Positions 10,424-20,895 of a stretch of 64,000 nt of DNA are shown one piece after another (within the stretch, counting starts at the first letter, position 1; every line of letters starts with the position of its first letter). The notes below the pieces were generated by a model, which was not told where the DNA came from, ran no database searches, and was given only the letters and a program-made list of their open reading frames with translations. The position numbers and the translations under genes were made by a program. Source of the DNA: Owenia fusiformis (taxonomy: Eukaryota; Annelida; Polychaeta; Sabellida; Oweniidae); contig CAIIXF020000001.1 in the NCBI GenBank assembly GCA_903813345.2, positions 32,528,556 through 32,592,555 of the forward strand, in the 5' to 3' direction.

Positions 10424-13400
10424 CGACTAGATGCGTTGTCTCCAAACTTTGTACTATTTCACCATCCTTTCATTTCGCAACGAAAACTACATACGGTGTA
10501 ACTGCGAACGTTTGGTCATCGGCCAGATGTATGCCATATTGGTCAAGAATAGGAAACTACGGGGTACTTTAAAATTTGTAAATTAAATATTGCGCTCCCC
10601 ATTTTGATTCAATGACATATCATTCGAACAGTACTACGTGCTAATTATCGACCATAACTAGGTAATAATGACTTTGTTTGACATTTTCATATTTTAGATT
10701 ATTTTTATTTAATAACTATTTTGTTTTGCAAACATTATTGCCTTTCCCTTGCTGTTTTTGCATACTGTGAATTTAATTTTCAAAAGAATAATGATATCTT
10801 GTGATACTTTCATTCAATTGAAATGATTTCTTCGCTCCGGCCCCTGATGTAGCTTAGCTCAGCATCTTGAACCCAGCTGCATATTTGCTTATATTGTCCC
10901 ATCAAATTCGGTATAAATAATTACAGTTGCTTTATAGCACAAAATACAATAATTATATTTTATAAATTGCTACTAAAACATCGCTGTTAAATACTATAGT
11001 ATCATATGATAATATAAAATGTGAAAAACGTGTTGAAGTGGTGAGTTTTTAAAAAAAATCAAATGTGGGGACAGATTCATCAGGATAAATTAGAGATGAT
11101 TAAGAAGTACTGTCAATCGGAGAGCAAATATAAACATTATGCTCAGTAATATACCTAGTCTAATTATAGTAATTGTTACTTTTCTGTTATCTATTGGAGG
11201 AAACATTGAAATGAAGCCAACCATTATTAGTAGCTTGATATTTTGATCCATCCTTAATTATCAAAAAGTAAGGACGCTGAGTTTATCAACGCTGATACCA
11301 TAAAAACAGCTCGTTATTTCATACATTAATTCAAACATCGATCGTCATTCCTTCAAATAAACATGAGATTCATATAATGAGAATAAGCTTATGAATAATT
11401 TCTATTTATGTTTTAAAAGATTGTTCATACAAATGGGAACTTTTAATGCATATATCAAATCAGATTTTACTGATTAATGTTGTTTTATGGAAGTTTGGAA
11501 CTAGTGAGACGTCAAAATGTCCGACTATCTGTTAATGGTCACTTATTATAACTATAGACTGTCCAGACGTGACATGACAATGACCAACTCTTTAATTAAG
11601 ATGCGCACCTTTAACATGATACCGTCAATTCGTCTACTTTCTAGTTAAATAACTAGTTTATCATCACGATGCTTTAAAGATAATAATAGGTTTGTATGAC
11701 CTTTCATTTATTATGCAGAACAAAGACGTTTTTCCTTTCTAATAATTTAGTAACCATAAATATGTTTTTGCATATATATACGCATTGGTAGACTCCATAT
11801 CTTGTTTTGACATATATATTCTTGTGCTGCTATAACTTTAAGAGATCTCAATTGTTTCAATGTAATAACTTTCTGCACCATATAGCTCATTAGCAATTAG
11901 CATGTATATCAGTTTGTACCTTCTTTGCTTGACACACATTGATACATAATGATATAAAACCGTAGTGTCATCGGATTAAATATTGTATTAAATTTCCCTG
12001 GTGTATTATGGCACAATGATTCAGTGTTATCTGACACTGATTGCTCTTCAATAAGCTGAATTATCAATTTGGTAAACTTTATTAAATGTATCATGTCAGA
12101 CGTTGCGTGGAAGCCACTGTTATCATATATATATAGTTTTAATGGTCGACCTTGTGATTATCGCCGTGAAAGAAATATCACTTATTAAAAACAAGAGCAC
12201 TTAAGGATGGTGACACTAAATGAGTATCTCAACGCTCAGTTAAAGCCAGTGTGTAATTGCAAAAGGAGATTGAACCACCAGTGGGACACCACTTTATAAC
12301 AACCAGGAATCTTATGATGTAACATCATGTAACTACAGTTAATGTAGATCAAGAAATTAATGAAAAAAGGATATCTTTACAATTACAATTTACATCACTA
12401 TCTGCTATATCAATTTACAGTATTTAAAAGTGCGTTTGATATATTTAATAAGTCTTATAGGGTATGACATTAAAAAAGAACTATATATCCACATAGTTAC
12501 AAGTATTTGTACAGTCATTTACAGCGGGTGTTAAAGAAAACGTTAGCTCGGGTCTAATCATCGTGAAATAAATCCAATATTTTCGAATTGATTCGCAAAA
12601 TTTTAAAGAAGATTTGAGGTTTAATATTTAAAATGCATTATATTAACTGATTTATTTGCACAACCCACGGGGACCATGCTGTAAGCGGTGTTCAATGTTA
12701 ATAAAATGGCGTGAAATACATCCGTTTTATAAGATTAAAGGTTTACATCATGTAAAGGCATTTATCTACAGGGGATCTTTTAATTTTGAGATAATCTTAA
12801 TCCACATGTAAGTTCGTGCCGTGCCTTTCAACAGACACAATGACCCTCTGTACACCGTTAACTAATTTTGTTGCATTACGTATTTTGTATTAGCAATCGC
12901 CAATGGCAATTCAAGTAAGTATATGAAATACAATAAGGTACAAGGGCGTTAATTAATCCAAATGATGTAAAACACCGTTCTTTATACGTTCGACACGCCC
13001 TTGGGTGTTGATTACTATTATAGTAAGTAATCGGACTAGAAAATCCAACACATTATGCTCAAGAGCTCTCCAGCGTCTATAAGTTCACATTTCGTCAGAA
13101 ACTATAAGTTATTCAATGATTCGAGTGAAATACAGAAAATATTCTTCCCGAGAAGGTTGTATTTCACGATGCGCTAGCATCACGTTCTCCCAATGTCACA
13201 AAGTTAGGGAGCCGTTGCAAGACGTATTCTTCATTTACACTTCTTTTGTGTGTCAGAGTCCCTGTCAGAAGAAAATGGCTAAAATGTCTAAAATGTGCCA
13301 GATTTTCCAACAGGAATGGCATATCATAATTCATTCTAAATATTCTAGTAGAATCATTTAGGAATGACTCACAATAATACAGTTTAATATTATATGGAAT

Positions 13401-14181
13401 TATTTTGTCATCATACAAATGCTGTTATTTCTGCGCTCTTTGTTCAAGAATCGTAGTCATAATAGTGTGAATGAGGTTGTGGAATCCTACCTACCGAAAC
13501 AACAGGATATCTGTAAAGATCGAATTCAAATAGAAAGATTTGTTTGGAAACAAAAGTTTGAAATATGTTATGGTCAGTTTCCAATTAAAGGTTTGTTTCC
13601 CTACTATGATGATTACTTTCAATGTCACATACTGAGCTCTTTCTCACAATGAACCTTTATTTGGAAAATATTTACCCCTTTAATTGTATTGTGTTTACCC
13701 TTTGGGCATTTAGTTTGTGCCAATTCCATTCATCGTTGATAATTTCTGAGATGTTCTCATCAAAACACAATAGAACACAAGCTTGGATACCAGGTTTGGA
13801 TGACCAATGTTCGACCACGGCCATAATTTAAACATCTCCGCGTTTCTCTCATTGATACAGCCTCAATACAATGTATGGCAGGGACTCGCGTACCATCAAT
13901 AAAACAAAGAATGTGACACTTAAACAACTGCTGGAATTTAATTATGAGCTTTATCATTTTATGCGAGATTTGCTGAGAATTATTTGTATTTTCCACACAA
14001 TTAATCAACTGACAGTGATCGCATTTGGCAATAGCATCATTTTGAAAAGTTTCGCGTCCCCTAGCTTCTGTACAACAACCAGATGTTTGCCCTGTTGTTT
14101 TATTTTCAAGTTTTATACTCTAATCAGAATTTTGTTTGTGTTGAACATTGTTGCAAACTTTGACTTATTCAATACAGTTTA
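10424..14181. other. AT-rich intergenic region between the HES genes
   Basis: I find no gene, RNA gene or clear transposon boundary. Several short ORFs occur at 13.1-14.2 kb on both strands, but none shows a domain; see the rejected list for one weak transposase-like string. Confidence 0.3.
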
Positions 14182-14417
14182 CAGGAGCGGATCTGAAAAT
14201 CAAGAGGAGGGGGTCCAAAAAGGGAAAAATGGGTCCAATTCTGATAGGCCCAAAATCAACAAATAATGCCCAGTAATGACAGTTTCCCGGGACAGTTTGT
14301 CATCTAAATTGCCCAATTAATGTGGGGAGAAGCAGATTTTGGGCCCCAACTTCTTTTCGGAGCCAACCAAGGGGGTGGGGGCATCTAGGCCTAGCCCCCC
14401 CCCCCAAATCCGCACTG
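14182..14417. mobile_element. Short MITE with CAG-GCGGAT ends and G/C runs
   Basis: The left end is CAGGAGCGGATCTG and the right end reads AAATCCGCACTG, so the terminal inverted repeat is roughly CAGNGCGGATYT. A run of thirteen or more C bases follows the core on the right and a GGAGGGGG run on the left. There is no coding capacity. CAG-GCGGAT ends with a G-run are often seen in hAT-type MITEs, but I cannot find a clear 8-bp duplication, so the family is a guess. Confidence 0.45.
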
Positions 14418-14442
14418 ATTAACTCGAATACATGATATTATA

Positions 14443-14520
14443 TACCCTGCGTGCAGAGTCTAGTTAAACTACAGACGAAGCTCTCTTTTAAGAAGTGAAG
14501 TCAAACGAATGCAAAGGGTA
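14443..14520 (+). mobile_element. 78-bp TACCCT-family MITE, full length
   Basis: Starts TACCCTGCGTGCAGAG and ends GAATGCAAAGGGTA, with imperfect inverted ends and an internal TCTAGTTAAACTA palindrome. It is flanked by the exact 9-bp repeat GATATTATA (14434-14442 and 14521-14529). A second full copy with its own different 9-bp duplication is at 26492-26567. Confidence 0.85.
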
Positions 14521-14651
14521 GATATTATATAAGCTGGCGAATACATATAAAAGCGAGGTGAATACATATATAAGCTAGGCGAATACATATATAAGCCAAG
14601 ACACGCTGGGTTAACTCTGAATAGAATTAATAATACTAGTAAACAGAACAG

Positions 14652-14769
14652 TAGTCTTGCTTAGAAGACCCTGTACCCCCCCCCCCCTTTATCCTTCTCT
14701 CTATATGTATATTGTCAGGTAAAGAGAGTGAAGGTGACGGGGGGGGGTGGATAAGTCTGAGCAAGACTA
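14652..14769. mobile_element. 118-bp TAGTCT-family MITE, full length
   Basis: Inverted ends TAGTCTTGCTTAGA and TCTGAGCAAGACTA surround a C-run, a short AT-rich loop and a G-run, so most of the element can fold on itself. The flanks are an exact 9-bp duplication ACAGAACAG (14643-14651 and 14770-14778). Confidence 0.85.
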
Positions 14770-15040
14770 ACAGAACAGAAAGTAAACATTGAATCTATCT
14801 AACACATTGGGATCCACTGTTTTCATCACTATATCTAACACAATATGATGGTATCGTCATTAAGTTAATTATTGAACAGGTTAAAGTTCAGTAAATTGAC
14901 ATCATATATCATATAATCTGAACACACATTTTCATGCATTTTTCGTAACAAATCATTGATAGTTACATTACATATCATAGTTTATCCACGTTTCCACTTT
15001 TTGATTTTCTTTTAAAAATAAAACAAAATTATTTATTGTG

Positions 15041-15172
15041 TTATAGTCTAATGATGTCCACCTGGCGTTGAGGAGGCGTCCGTGATGTTGGCCCGAGGAC
15101 ATTACCGTATACAGCATAGGAATGTATGTACTCTTTCTCACGGTAAATGCCAAATAATTCTCCCTCCATCAT
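15041..15172 (-). CDS. Candidate small ORF (44 aa) beneath a HES-like promoter module
   Basis: On the minus strand an ATGATGG start at 15172 opens a 43-44 residue ORF beginning MMEGELFGIYREKEY and ending RTPPQRQVDIIRL, with a TAA at 15041-15043 and AATAAA about 10 bases further on. It lies about 140-220 bases downstream of the inverted HES-type module at 15311-15395, so module, ORF and poly(A) signal form a plausible tiny intronless transcription unit. The frame is open further upstream, and TTTATCTGTTTAG just before it could be a splice acceptor, so it might instead be the last exon of a longer gene. I do not recognise the protein. The residue mix looks peptide-like, not low-complexity, but a 44-codon ORF can arise by chance. 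Confidence 0.35.
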   Translation of the reverse strand: MMEGELFGIYREKEYIHSYAVYGNVLGPTSRTPPQRQVDIIRL

Positions 15173-15199
15173 CGTGCATTGATAGTTCAATGCGGTTTC

Positions 15200-15395
15200 C
15201 GTTTTGCTGGCTAAACAGATAAATCTATGATTGGAGATGGGAGAATAATGTGACGATTGCACTCCGTGAGCCAAACATCTAGGTGCAGCGAGGTAGTTAG
15301 TTTTGTGTTTGATTGGTTGGAGACTAGTTCATCCATCTGATTGGCATTGCCACGCGTCTCCTTTACGTTCACCTTGCTGCTTAAAGTGTGGGAAA
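15200..15395 (-). promoter_or_regulatory. Third, inverted copy of the HES proximal promoter module
   Basis: Read on the minus strand: TTTCCCACACTT (15395 to 15384), then ~25 bases, GACGCGTGGC (15358-15349), AATGCCAATCA, then ACCAATCA near 15318. The same elements in the same order and at nearly the same spacing are found at HES gene A (4575 on) and gene B (18584 on): 25-26 bases from CACACTT to the GWCGYGTGSC block, and about 32-34 bases from there to CCAATC. CGCGTG inside the block is a HES class C site, consistent with feedback. No HES coding exon follows on the minus strand. Confidence 0.7.
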
Positions 15396-15419
15396 GTGAA
15401 TATTGCGACAAACAAAAAC

Positions 15420-16049
15420 TTTTTCATTCATATCTAAATGATTTTGATTGTAAAATGGACCACCTGTACATATGTGATTTACAAGTATGTTTCCACAAAA
15501 TGTCTAAAGCATGATACTTGCTATGACAAAGATATGTCTTGTGTTTATTGAAAAAGAAGTATTGAGATTTGGATTGGCTCACACAGTGAGCCTATGGGAT
15601 CGACTTGGCGTCCGTCCGTCCGTCCGTTGGCCCGTCCGTCAAATCATATCAACATTCATTTTATGTATATCCATGGTGCCTATTTGACCTGTCATCGCCA
15701 TTTCCGATCCCAAGTTTGCCCGGTTTCCGAGAAATTGTGGTCTTCTGTGGTCAGTAACATTTCTACCATCGCCGCACTGCGGTCGAATACTTTTGCAGTC
15801 ACATTTCCTACGACAGCCGCACGGTGAATTTTGAATTTCTGTTGATAAACGTTAATGCTTATTTTCATTTTATTTACATCAGTACAATGTATGAATGTTA
15901 TTCATAGTGTTAGGATATAATATAAAATAAAAAATTGTTAGTGAAACATTGACCAATTGTAACTTAATCTTTTGTAAAATAAGTTGCTTTGGTATCAGTG
16001 AGCTTACATCAAACAGTTTATGTATTACAAATGCAATCTTCACAGCAGA
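15420..16049. other. Non-coding DNA with a CCGT tract
   Basis: Holds a short (CCGT)n run at about 15608-15649 preceded by GTGAGCCTATGGGATCG, a look shared by dispersed repeats of many marine invertebrates. The overlapping ORF is translation of this repeat and I do not accept it. Confidence 0.4.
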
Positions 16050-16460
16050 GTTATGCGTGAAAAACTGTTAGATTACCCATCAAAACACCACGGCAGACGC
16101 AAGTCAACATAATAGTCTATAAGCCCGACATGCGGCCACCGTGGGACCTTTCTGCGGTCTGGCAACGGCCTGTTGATTTACAGGGGGAATGCAGAAATGA
16201 ACATATACTACAGTATAAAAATTACACTGCTGCCATGCGGTCTGTAAAAAAACTGGATACGCGGTACAGAAACCGCAAGGCGACCGTGGTTTTCCTACGC
16301 TCGCCGCAGCAATTCACTGTTTCAATTGTCCTGACGTACGGCTGCCGTACGACAAATCTGACCCAGTCACATTTAATCTACGGCAACCGTACGGCGACCG
16401 TTGTTTCCCAAAATGTCTATATCGATTTTGTGAAGCTACGGCCGCCATACAGCAAATGTG
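16050..16460. repeat. Relatively GC-rich block of short palindromic CGGC/GCCG motifs
   Basis: Strings such as CGGCTGCCGTACG, CGGCAACCGTACGGCGACCG and TACGGCCGCCATA recur, many self-complementary around GCCGTACGGC. It stands out from the AT-rich surroundings. The 111-codon ORF across it (16130-16465) has no domain and is probably a by-product of the composition. Confidence 0.4.
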
Positions 16461-18424
16461 AATAACTTGCTAAGTCGTTAAGTTTCCCTGACTAACTTAC
16501 TAACTTACTCATGCCATTTGGACAAAAAAGTTTTTTCTTTACAAAGCTAATTCTTTCAAAACATAATGGGGTTACAATTATTACTGTCTGAGCACAGGGC
16601 TGTATGTCCTTCATTTGTTATAAGTTCGAATTGCTAATGAAATCAAAAATTAAATGCGTCTTTCTAAACTAGCGTATCAATGCGTCATATTATATAAAGA
16701 AAAACAAACAATGATACAACGTTTCCCTTATCGCTCTTCTTAAATTCATTCATTTTGAAATGCACGTTTTTCGCCCATTTTACTGCATTTATGAAAATGA
16801 ATGTCAAAATGATTTAGGTCATTAAACATTGACACTGGAGACTTCAGTGCCGAAAATCATTAGATACTTCAACGTGTTATTTTAATTTGTTAGTTTTAAC
16901 GTTTTTGAATCGCTAATGGCTTCTTGGGATTTGTCCATGTTGATGATCTGAAGCGGGTTCTTTATCATTTGATAGCTTATTCTGTGGTAATCGTGGCAGG
17001 AACATGGTTTATAAAATAAATATTTGCACCAAGTCTATTTTGGTAATTAAGGTATCGATAAAAGCCTATGCAGCTTAAAATGTCATCTTGATATCGTAGT
17101 GGGACTTACACGTGGACTAGAAAAAGATCAACAAGTCCAAAACTTGAGTTTTATTTACATTTCCCACGACTTATTTGTTGATCAGTGGAGTTCTTATAGG
17201 ATTAGCCAACCAAGTTTGATAAGTTTTGTGTACATATCAGGTTCTCACGTTTACTCAGCAAGCAATTTTGTTCACATATTACCCAAAGTTAACATTATCT
17301 GAGGCAGGGCTTCTTTTCAATTGCCGTCGAGATAAGTACCCATGATCTCATGATGACGTCATGTGCTCTCCACAATGCACACAGAGGATGAAATAAAACA
17401 AGAAATTAACCCAAAATACAAAAGGTACCCTCTGTTCCAAGTAAATAAAAAATAATGTGAAACGTTGACCAGATAGATTGATTTATTTAAACAGAGACAC
17501 GTAATTATATGTCTGATCGTTGCCATGATAATATAAAGTGGCTGCTTTTTAATAATCTGAAAACATGTCTGAATGTAAAATAATGTATATTTGTGCGATA
17601 TAAAAAAGCCTTTTGCATGTGAAGGTAAGTCCAGGTTTAGCATTTTAAACTAAAGTAATTTAAAAACGGTCCAAAATAATGATGACTTAAGAATGGTACA
17701 TTGGTTATAAAAAGCATAATAGTATCTTCGTATTACTTAGCAAAATCTATTTCGAATATCAAAGTGTGTAAATATTTGATGCCCTTTTGCCTGAAGATTG
17801 AGGTCAATTTTAGTACATACACATCAAGACATCAACAATTAAAATTTCATATTTTTTAAATATTGACATTGACATGATCAAGTCCAGGGATGAAGAAAGA
17901 AAATTTGAAATAATATAAAAGAAATGTATTTACAATAACAGCCATTTTAATAAAATTAACAAAATTGGAGTAATTATCTCTCAAGAACGTGATTGCCTCA
18001 GTTCTGTCTGCAGCCATTGTGCAGAATGGCTGGCACGTGCAAATCTGCGGGTGCCAGACATCCCCATTCATGTGAAGTGTCTACGAGCATTCCAACACAC
18101 AATTAGGTTCCCACTAGTTCTGCTAATTTTGAAGCACATGCAATTTCGTTTGAAAATGGGGAAAGTCCTTTCGAAAAGAAAGAAGAAAAAGTAAATTACG
18201 TATCTAAAAAAATAGTATATGCAAAAGCACATTGTAGTAAAATAAACATTCCATGTTTAAGATTATATAACAACATGGTATAATAGTATTCAACGCATAT
18301 TTAGAAAATGTATTGCATAAGACATTGGTCACTCTGATACAAATCTAATTTTTTTATCAATTTATGTGGAAGTCCCATTTAAAATGGTTCATTCTCTTGC
18401 CAAATGTTTGCATTTCAAATCGAC
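16461..18424. other. Upstream intergenic region of HES gene B
   Basis: No gene seen. One CSL-like site (TTTCCCACGA) lies at about 17160, and an inverted repeat GCAGCCATT/AATGGCTGG around 18010-18035 sits beside a CACGTG E-box. These may belong to HES gene B control, but nothing further can be shown by eye. Confidence 0.3.
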
Positions 18425-18878
18425 TTTCCCACGTTCAAAATACAAAGCCTAGATTTGCTCATAAAATAGCTCAATAATAGAACCCGGGCTGCAGGTGAAT
18501 TTGCTTTTGTGTGGAAGAATGTCAAACCACGACCTTATTTTACATGACAATGTCTGCTTTAGTTGCTAGCTGATGGGCGGAGATTTCCCACACTTAAACT
18601 TACCATACTCTCAATGGAGAAGACGCGTGGCGATGTCAGTCATTCCAATATCGTGTTCCAATAACCAATCGCAGATTCGATAGCATCTGGCGAGATACAT
18701 TCCGTCACATTAGGCGTCCTTTGATTGGTCAATAGCACAGGTATGCAGCGTGGGAATCTGCGCAAAATTACTTCACATAAAGATGAAGTGAACAACATTT
18801 AATCAGCCATCATCCAGGTGAGGTCATTATTTACATCCATTTCACCAACCAAACAGCATATCATCAGTTACGAAGAAG
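18425..18878 (+). promoter_or_regulatory. Promoter of HES gene B, same architecture as gene A
   Basis: CSL cores are at 18425-18433 and 18584-18593 (minus orientation) and 18749-18756 (CGTGGGAA, plus). GGCGGAG precedes the second one, exactly as at gene A (4568-4574). Between them are GACGCGTGGC (18622-18631), GATGTCAGTCA, ACCAATC (about 18664) and GATTGGTCAA (18723-18732). A weak TATA-like CATAAAG lies near 18776-18782, and the ATG follows at 18879. The distance between the two flanking CSL sites is about 155-165 bases in both genes. Confidence 0.8.
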
Positions 18879-20115
18879 ATGTCTGAGAAAGCTATGACAA
18901 AATTAGAGGGAGAAAAGATATCATCGTGCAATGCAATGGATAGAAAGGTAACTTTTTAGATGATTTGGGATTTCAACCATGTAATTTGAAAGCATTCAAT
19001 GCATGCTATTGTTATGTAACAAAAATATAACTTAACATACTTCCACCGCATCACTAACTTAATTATGTCTTGAACAGACTTAAGTTTTGAAAAGAATCAA
19101 TTTTAGTTTTAAAACTCGAAAATAAGTACACAGATCTAATGAATTGGTTTATTTGCAGACGAGTAAACCACTGATGGAAAAAAGAAGACGTCAAAGAATA
19201 AATAACTCACTGACGCAGATCAAAACCCTTGTTCTTCAAGCCATGAAAAAAGACGTAAGTTGAGATTTATCAAAAGAATATTTCATCACAGGATTAAAAA
19301 TGAGAAACTTTATATGCGGTAAAAAGGTTGCTATAGCCAAATGACTGTTCATTCACCTTGTCTTATTGTTTGTGTTTATATATTTGCAGCCTTCAAGATA
19401 TTCCAAATTGGAGAAAGCTGACATACTTGAGATGTGCGTCCACCATCTTCGAACTGTTCAAAAACGCCAGTTATCTTTGACTCAAAATGATGCTAGTACT
19501 TTAAACAAATACAGAGAAGGATTCTCAAAATGTGCAACAGAAACAATGAAGTACCTTCAAACAGGGAATAATGTTAATATGGACGCTGATGTACGTAATA
19601 TGCTTACGGGACATCTCTCAAACTATGCATCAAGCATGTCTACAACGCCTGTATCTCCTTCACAAAATGTGACATCCACAATGGAGCAACCACTTAACAT
19701 TCGAATCCCACAAGTTCCATCAAAGATCGCTCAACCTATAAACATTCAAATTCCACAGAGTCCAGTTGGTACGAACACTTTATACAAAATGAGTCAACAA
19801 ACTGTAAGCCAGCCACTATTGGTTGCCAAGAATGGGTCTCCAAATGCAGTGAACTGTGCATATGTCGTGCTAGGGCAGGCTAACATCGTCCCTATGAACT
19901 CTTCTGGAGTATCAAATACTCTTGTGGTATCACCAACATATGGCCTTACACCGAATCAGTCAAACACAAGTCCTACAATGGGGGCACTTGCTCCATCACC
20001 CATAGCCATACAGACAGTCACATCTGTACCAGTGCAAAGTAACACTCCAAACGTTGTGAAATGTGAAACAAACAATAGTTCATTACAGAAATCTCCAATG
20101 TGGAGACCATGGTAA
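18879..20115 (+). CDS. Hes: HES-family bHLH-Orange transcriptional repressor (paralogue B)
   Basis: Exons 18879-18947, 19159-19254 and 19390-20115, phase 0, GT-AG introns, 296 aa. The start MSEKAM is identical to paralogue A. The basic region is [15 protein letters not shown] (from residue 24), keeping the HES proline, with Q in place of the usual A in RARIN. Helix 2 reads [20 protein letters not shown], the Orange domain begins [10 protein letters not shown] at about residue 94, and the protein ends PMWRPW. Exon borders are identical to paralogue A, so the two arose by tandem duplication of a gene already lacking the third HES1 intron. The QPLNIxIP motif of paralogue A is present twice here (about 155-162 and 170-177), and [13 protein letters not shown] lies at about 211-223. 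Role: nuclear, DNA-binding, Groucho-dependent repression, probably Notch-induced. Confidence 0.95.
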
Positions 20116-20895
20116 ACGTCTACAGATAATTGTTTCTCCAAAGCCAAACAGTGGTTTAAATCCCACAATCTACTAGTTTATTGTACATGTTATAAGCTGC
20201 TGGTCATGTTGATATGTGTTGAATGATAATTCAACTATAACTAGTTAATTATCCCCATTCGTGGATCTATACTGCTGATATTTTGTTACTGCTGATAATG
20301 AAATTTCATTATTACTTAATTTTACTTATTTTAACTGCTGAATTATGTCACTGCCGATAGAGTTCCCTTGTTGTAAAGTTTACTCACTTTAACTGTTGAA
20401 TTATGTTCCTGCCGATAGAGTTCCCTTATTGTAAAGTTTACTCATTTTAATTGCTGAATTATGTCACTGCTGATAGAGTTCCATTATTGTAAAGTTTACT
20501 CATTTTAACTGCTGAATTATGTCACTGCTGACAATGGCTGATAGAGTTCCCTTATTGTAAAGTTTACTCATTTTAACTGCTGGATTATGTCACTGCTGAT
20601 AGAGTTCACTTATTGTAAAGTTTATTCATTTAAACTGCTGAAAGGGATTTTCTATTGTTTATATCTTAATCATCAAAACTCAAAACTGTGAGCTTCAATG
20701 TAGATATTGTGATGAAACAAATATCAACATTTCATTCTGTTATTTCCTGATATTATTGATAATAATCAATTATGTATATCTGCTGGACGGATCTAATCAG
20801 GTATATGTATTGTAGTACATGTACTTCAACTGCATTCCATATGAATTGTGATACAATTATGTTTATGCTTTAAATGGATATTAAATAAAACAACT
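20116..20895 (+). other. 3' UTR and poly(A) signal of HES gene B
   Basis: The only good downstream signal is AATAAA at 20884-20889, giving a ~775-base 3' UTR, three times that of paralogue A. The added length is mostly the tandem repeat at about 20320-20640. Confidence 0.55.
20320..20640 (+). repeat. ~58-bp minisatellite inside the HES gene B 3' UTR
   Basis: About five to six head-to-tail copies of a unit containing GCTGAATTATGTCACTGC, GATAGAGTTCCCTTATTG and TAAAGTTTACTCATTTTAAC. Copies differ by a few bases, and one carries a ~12-base insertion (GACAATGGCTGA). Each copy supplies a TGTAAAGTTTA string, so the transcript would carry it repeatedly. Confidence 0.8.

Noticed and set aside
13164-13418. 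Minus-strand ORF with IFRMNYDMPFLLENL
   Set aside because: Faintly transposase-like but lies on the wrong side of the DGT string for one gene and lacks any other support.
13760-14008. Minus-strand string CFIDGTRVPA resembling the DGT motif of Harbinger transposases
   Set aside because: The following residues do not fit the family and no other catalytic block is found in the right order; likely chance.
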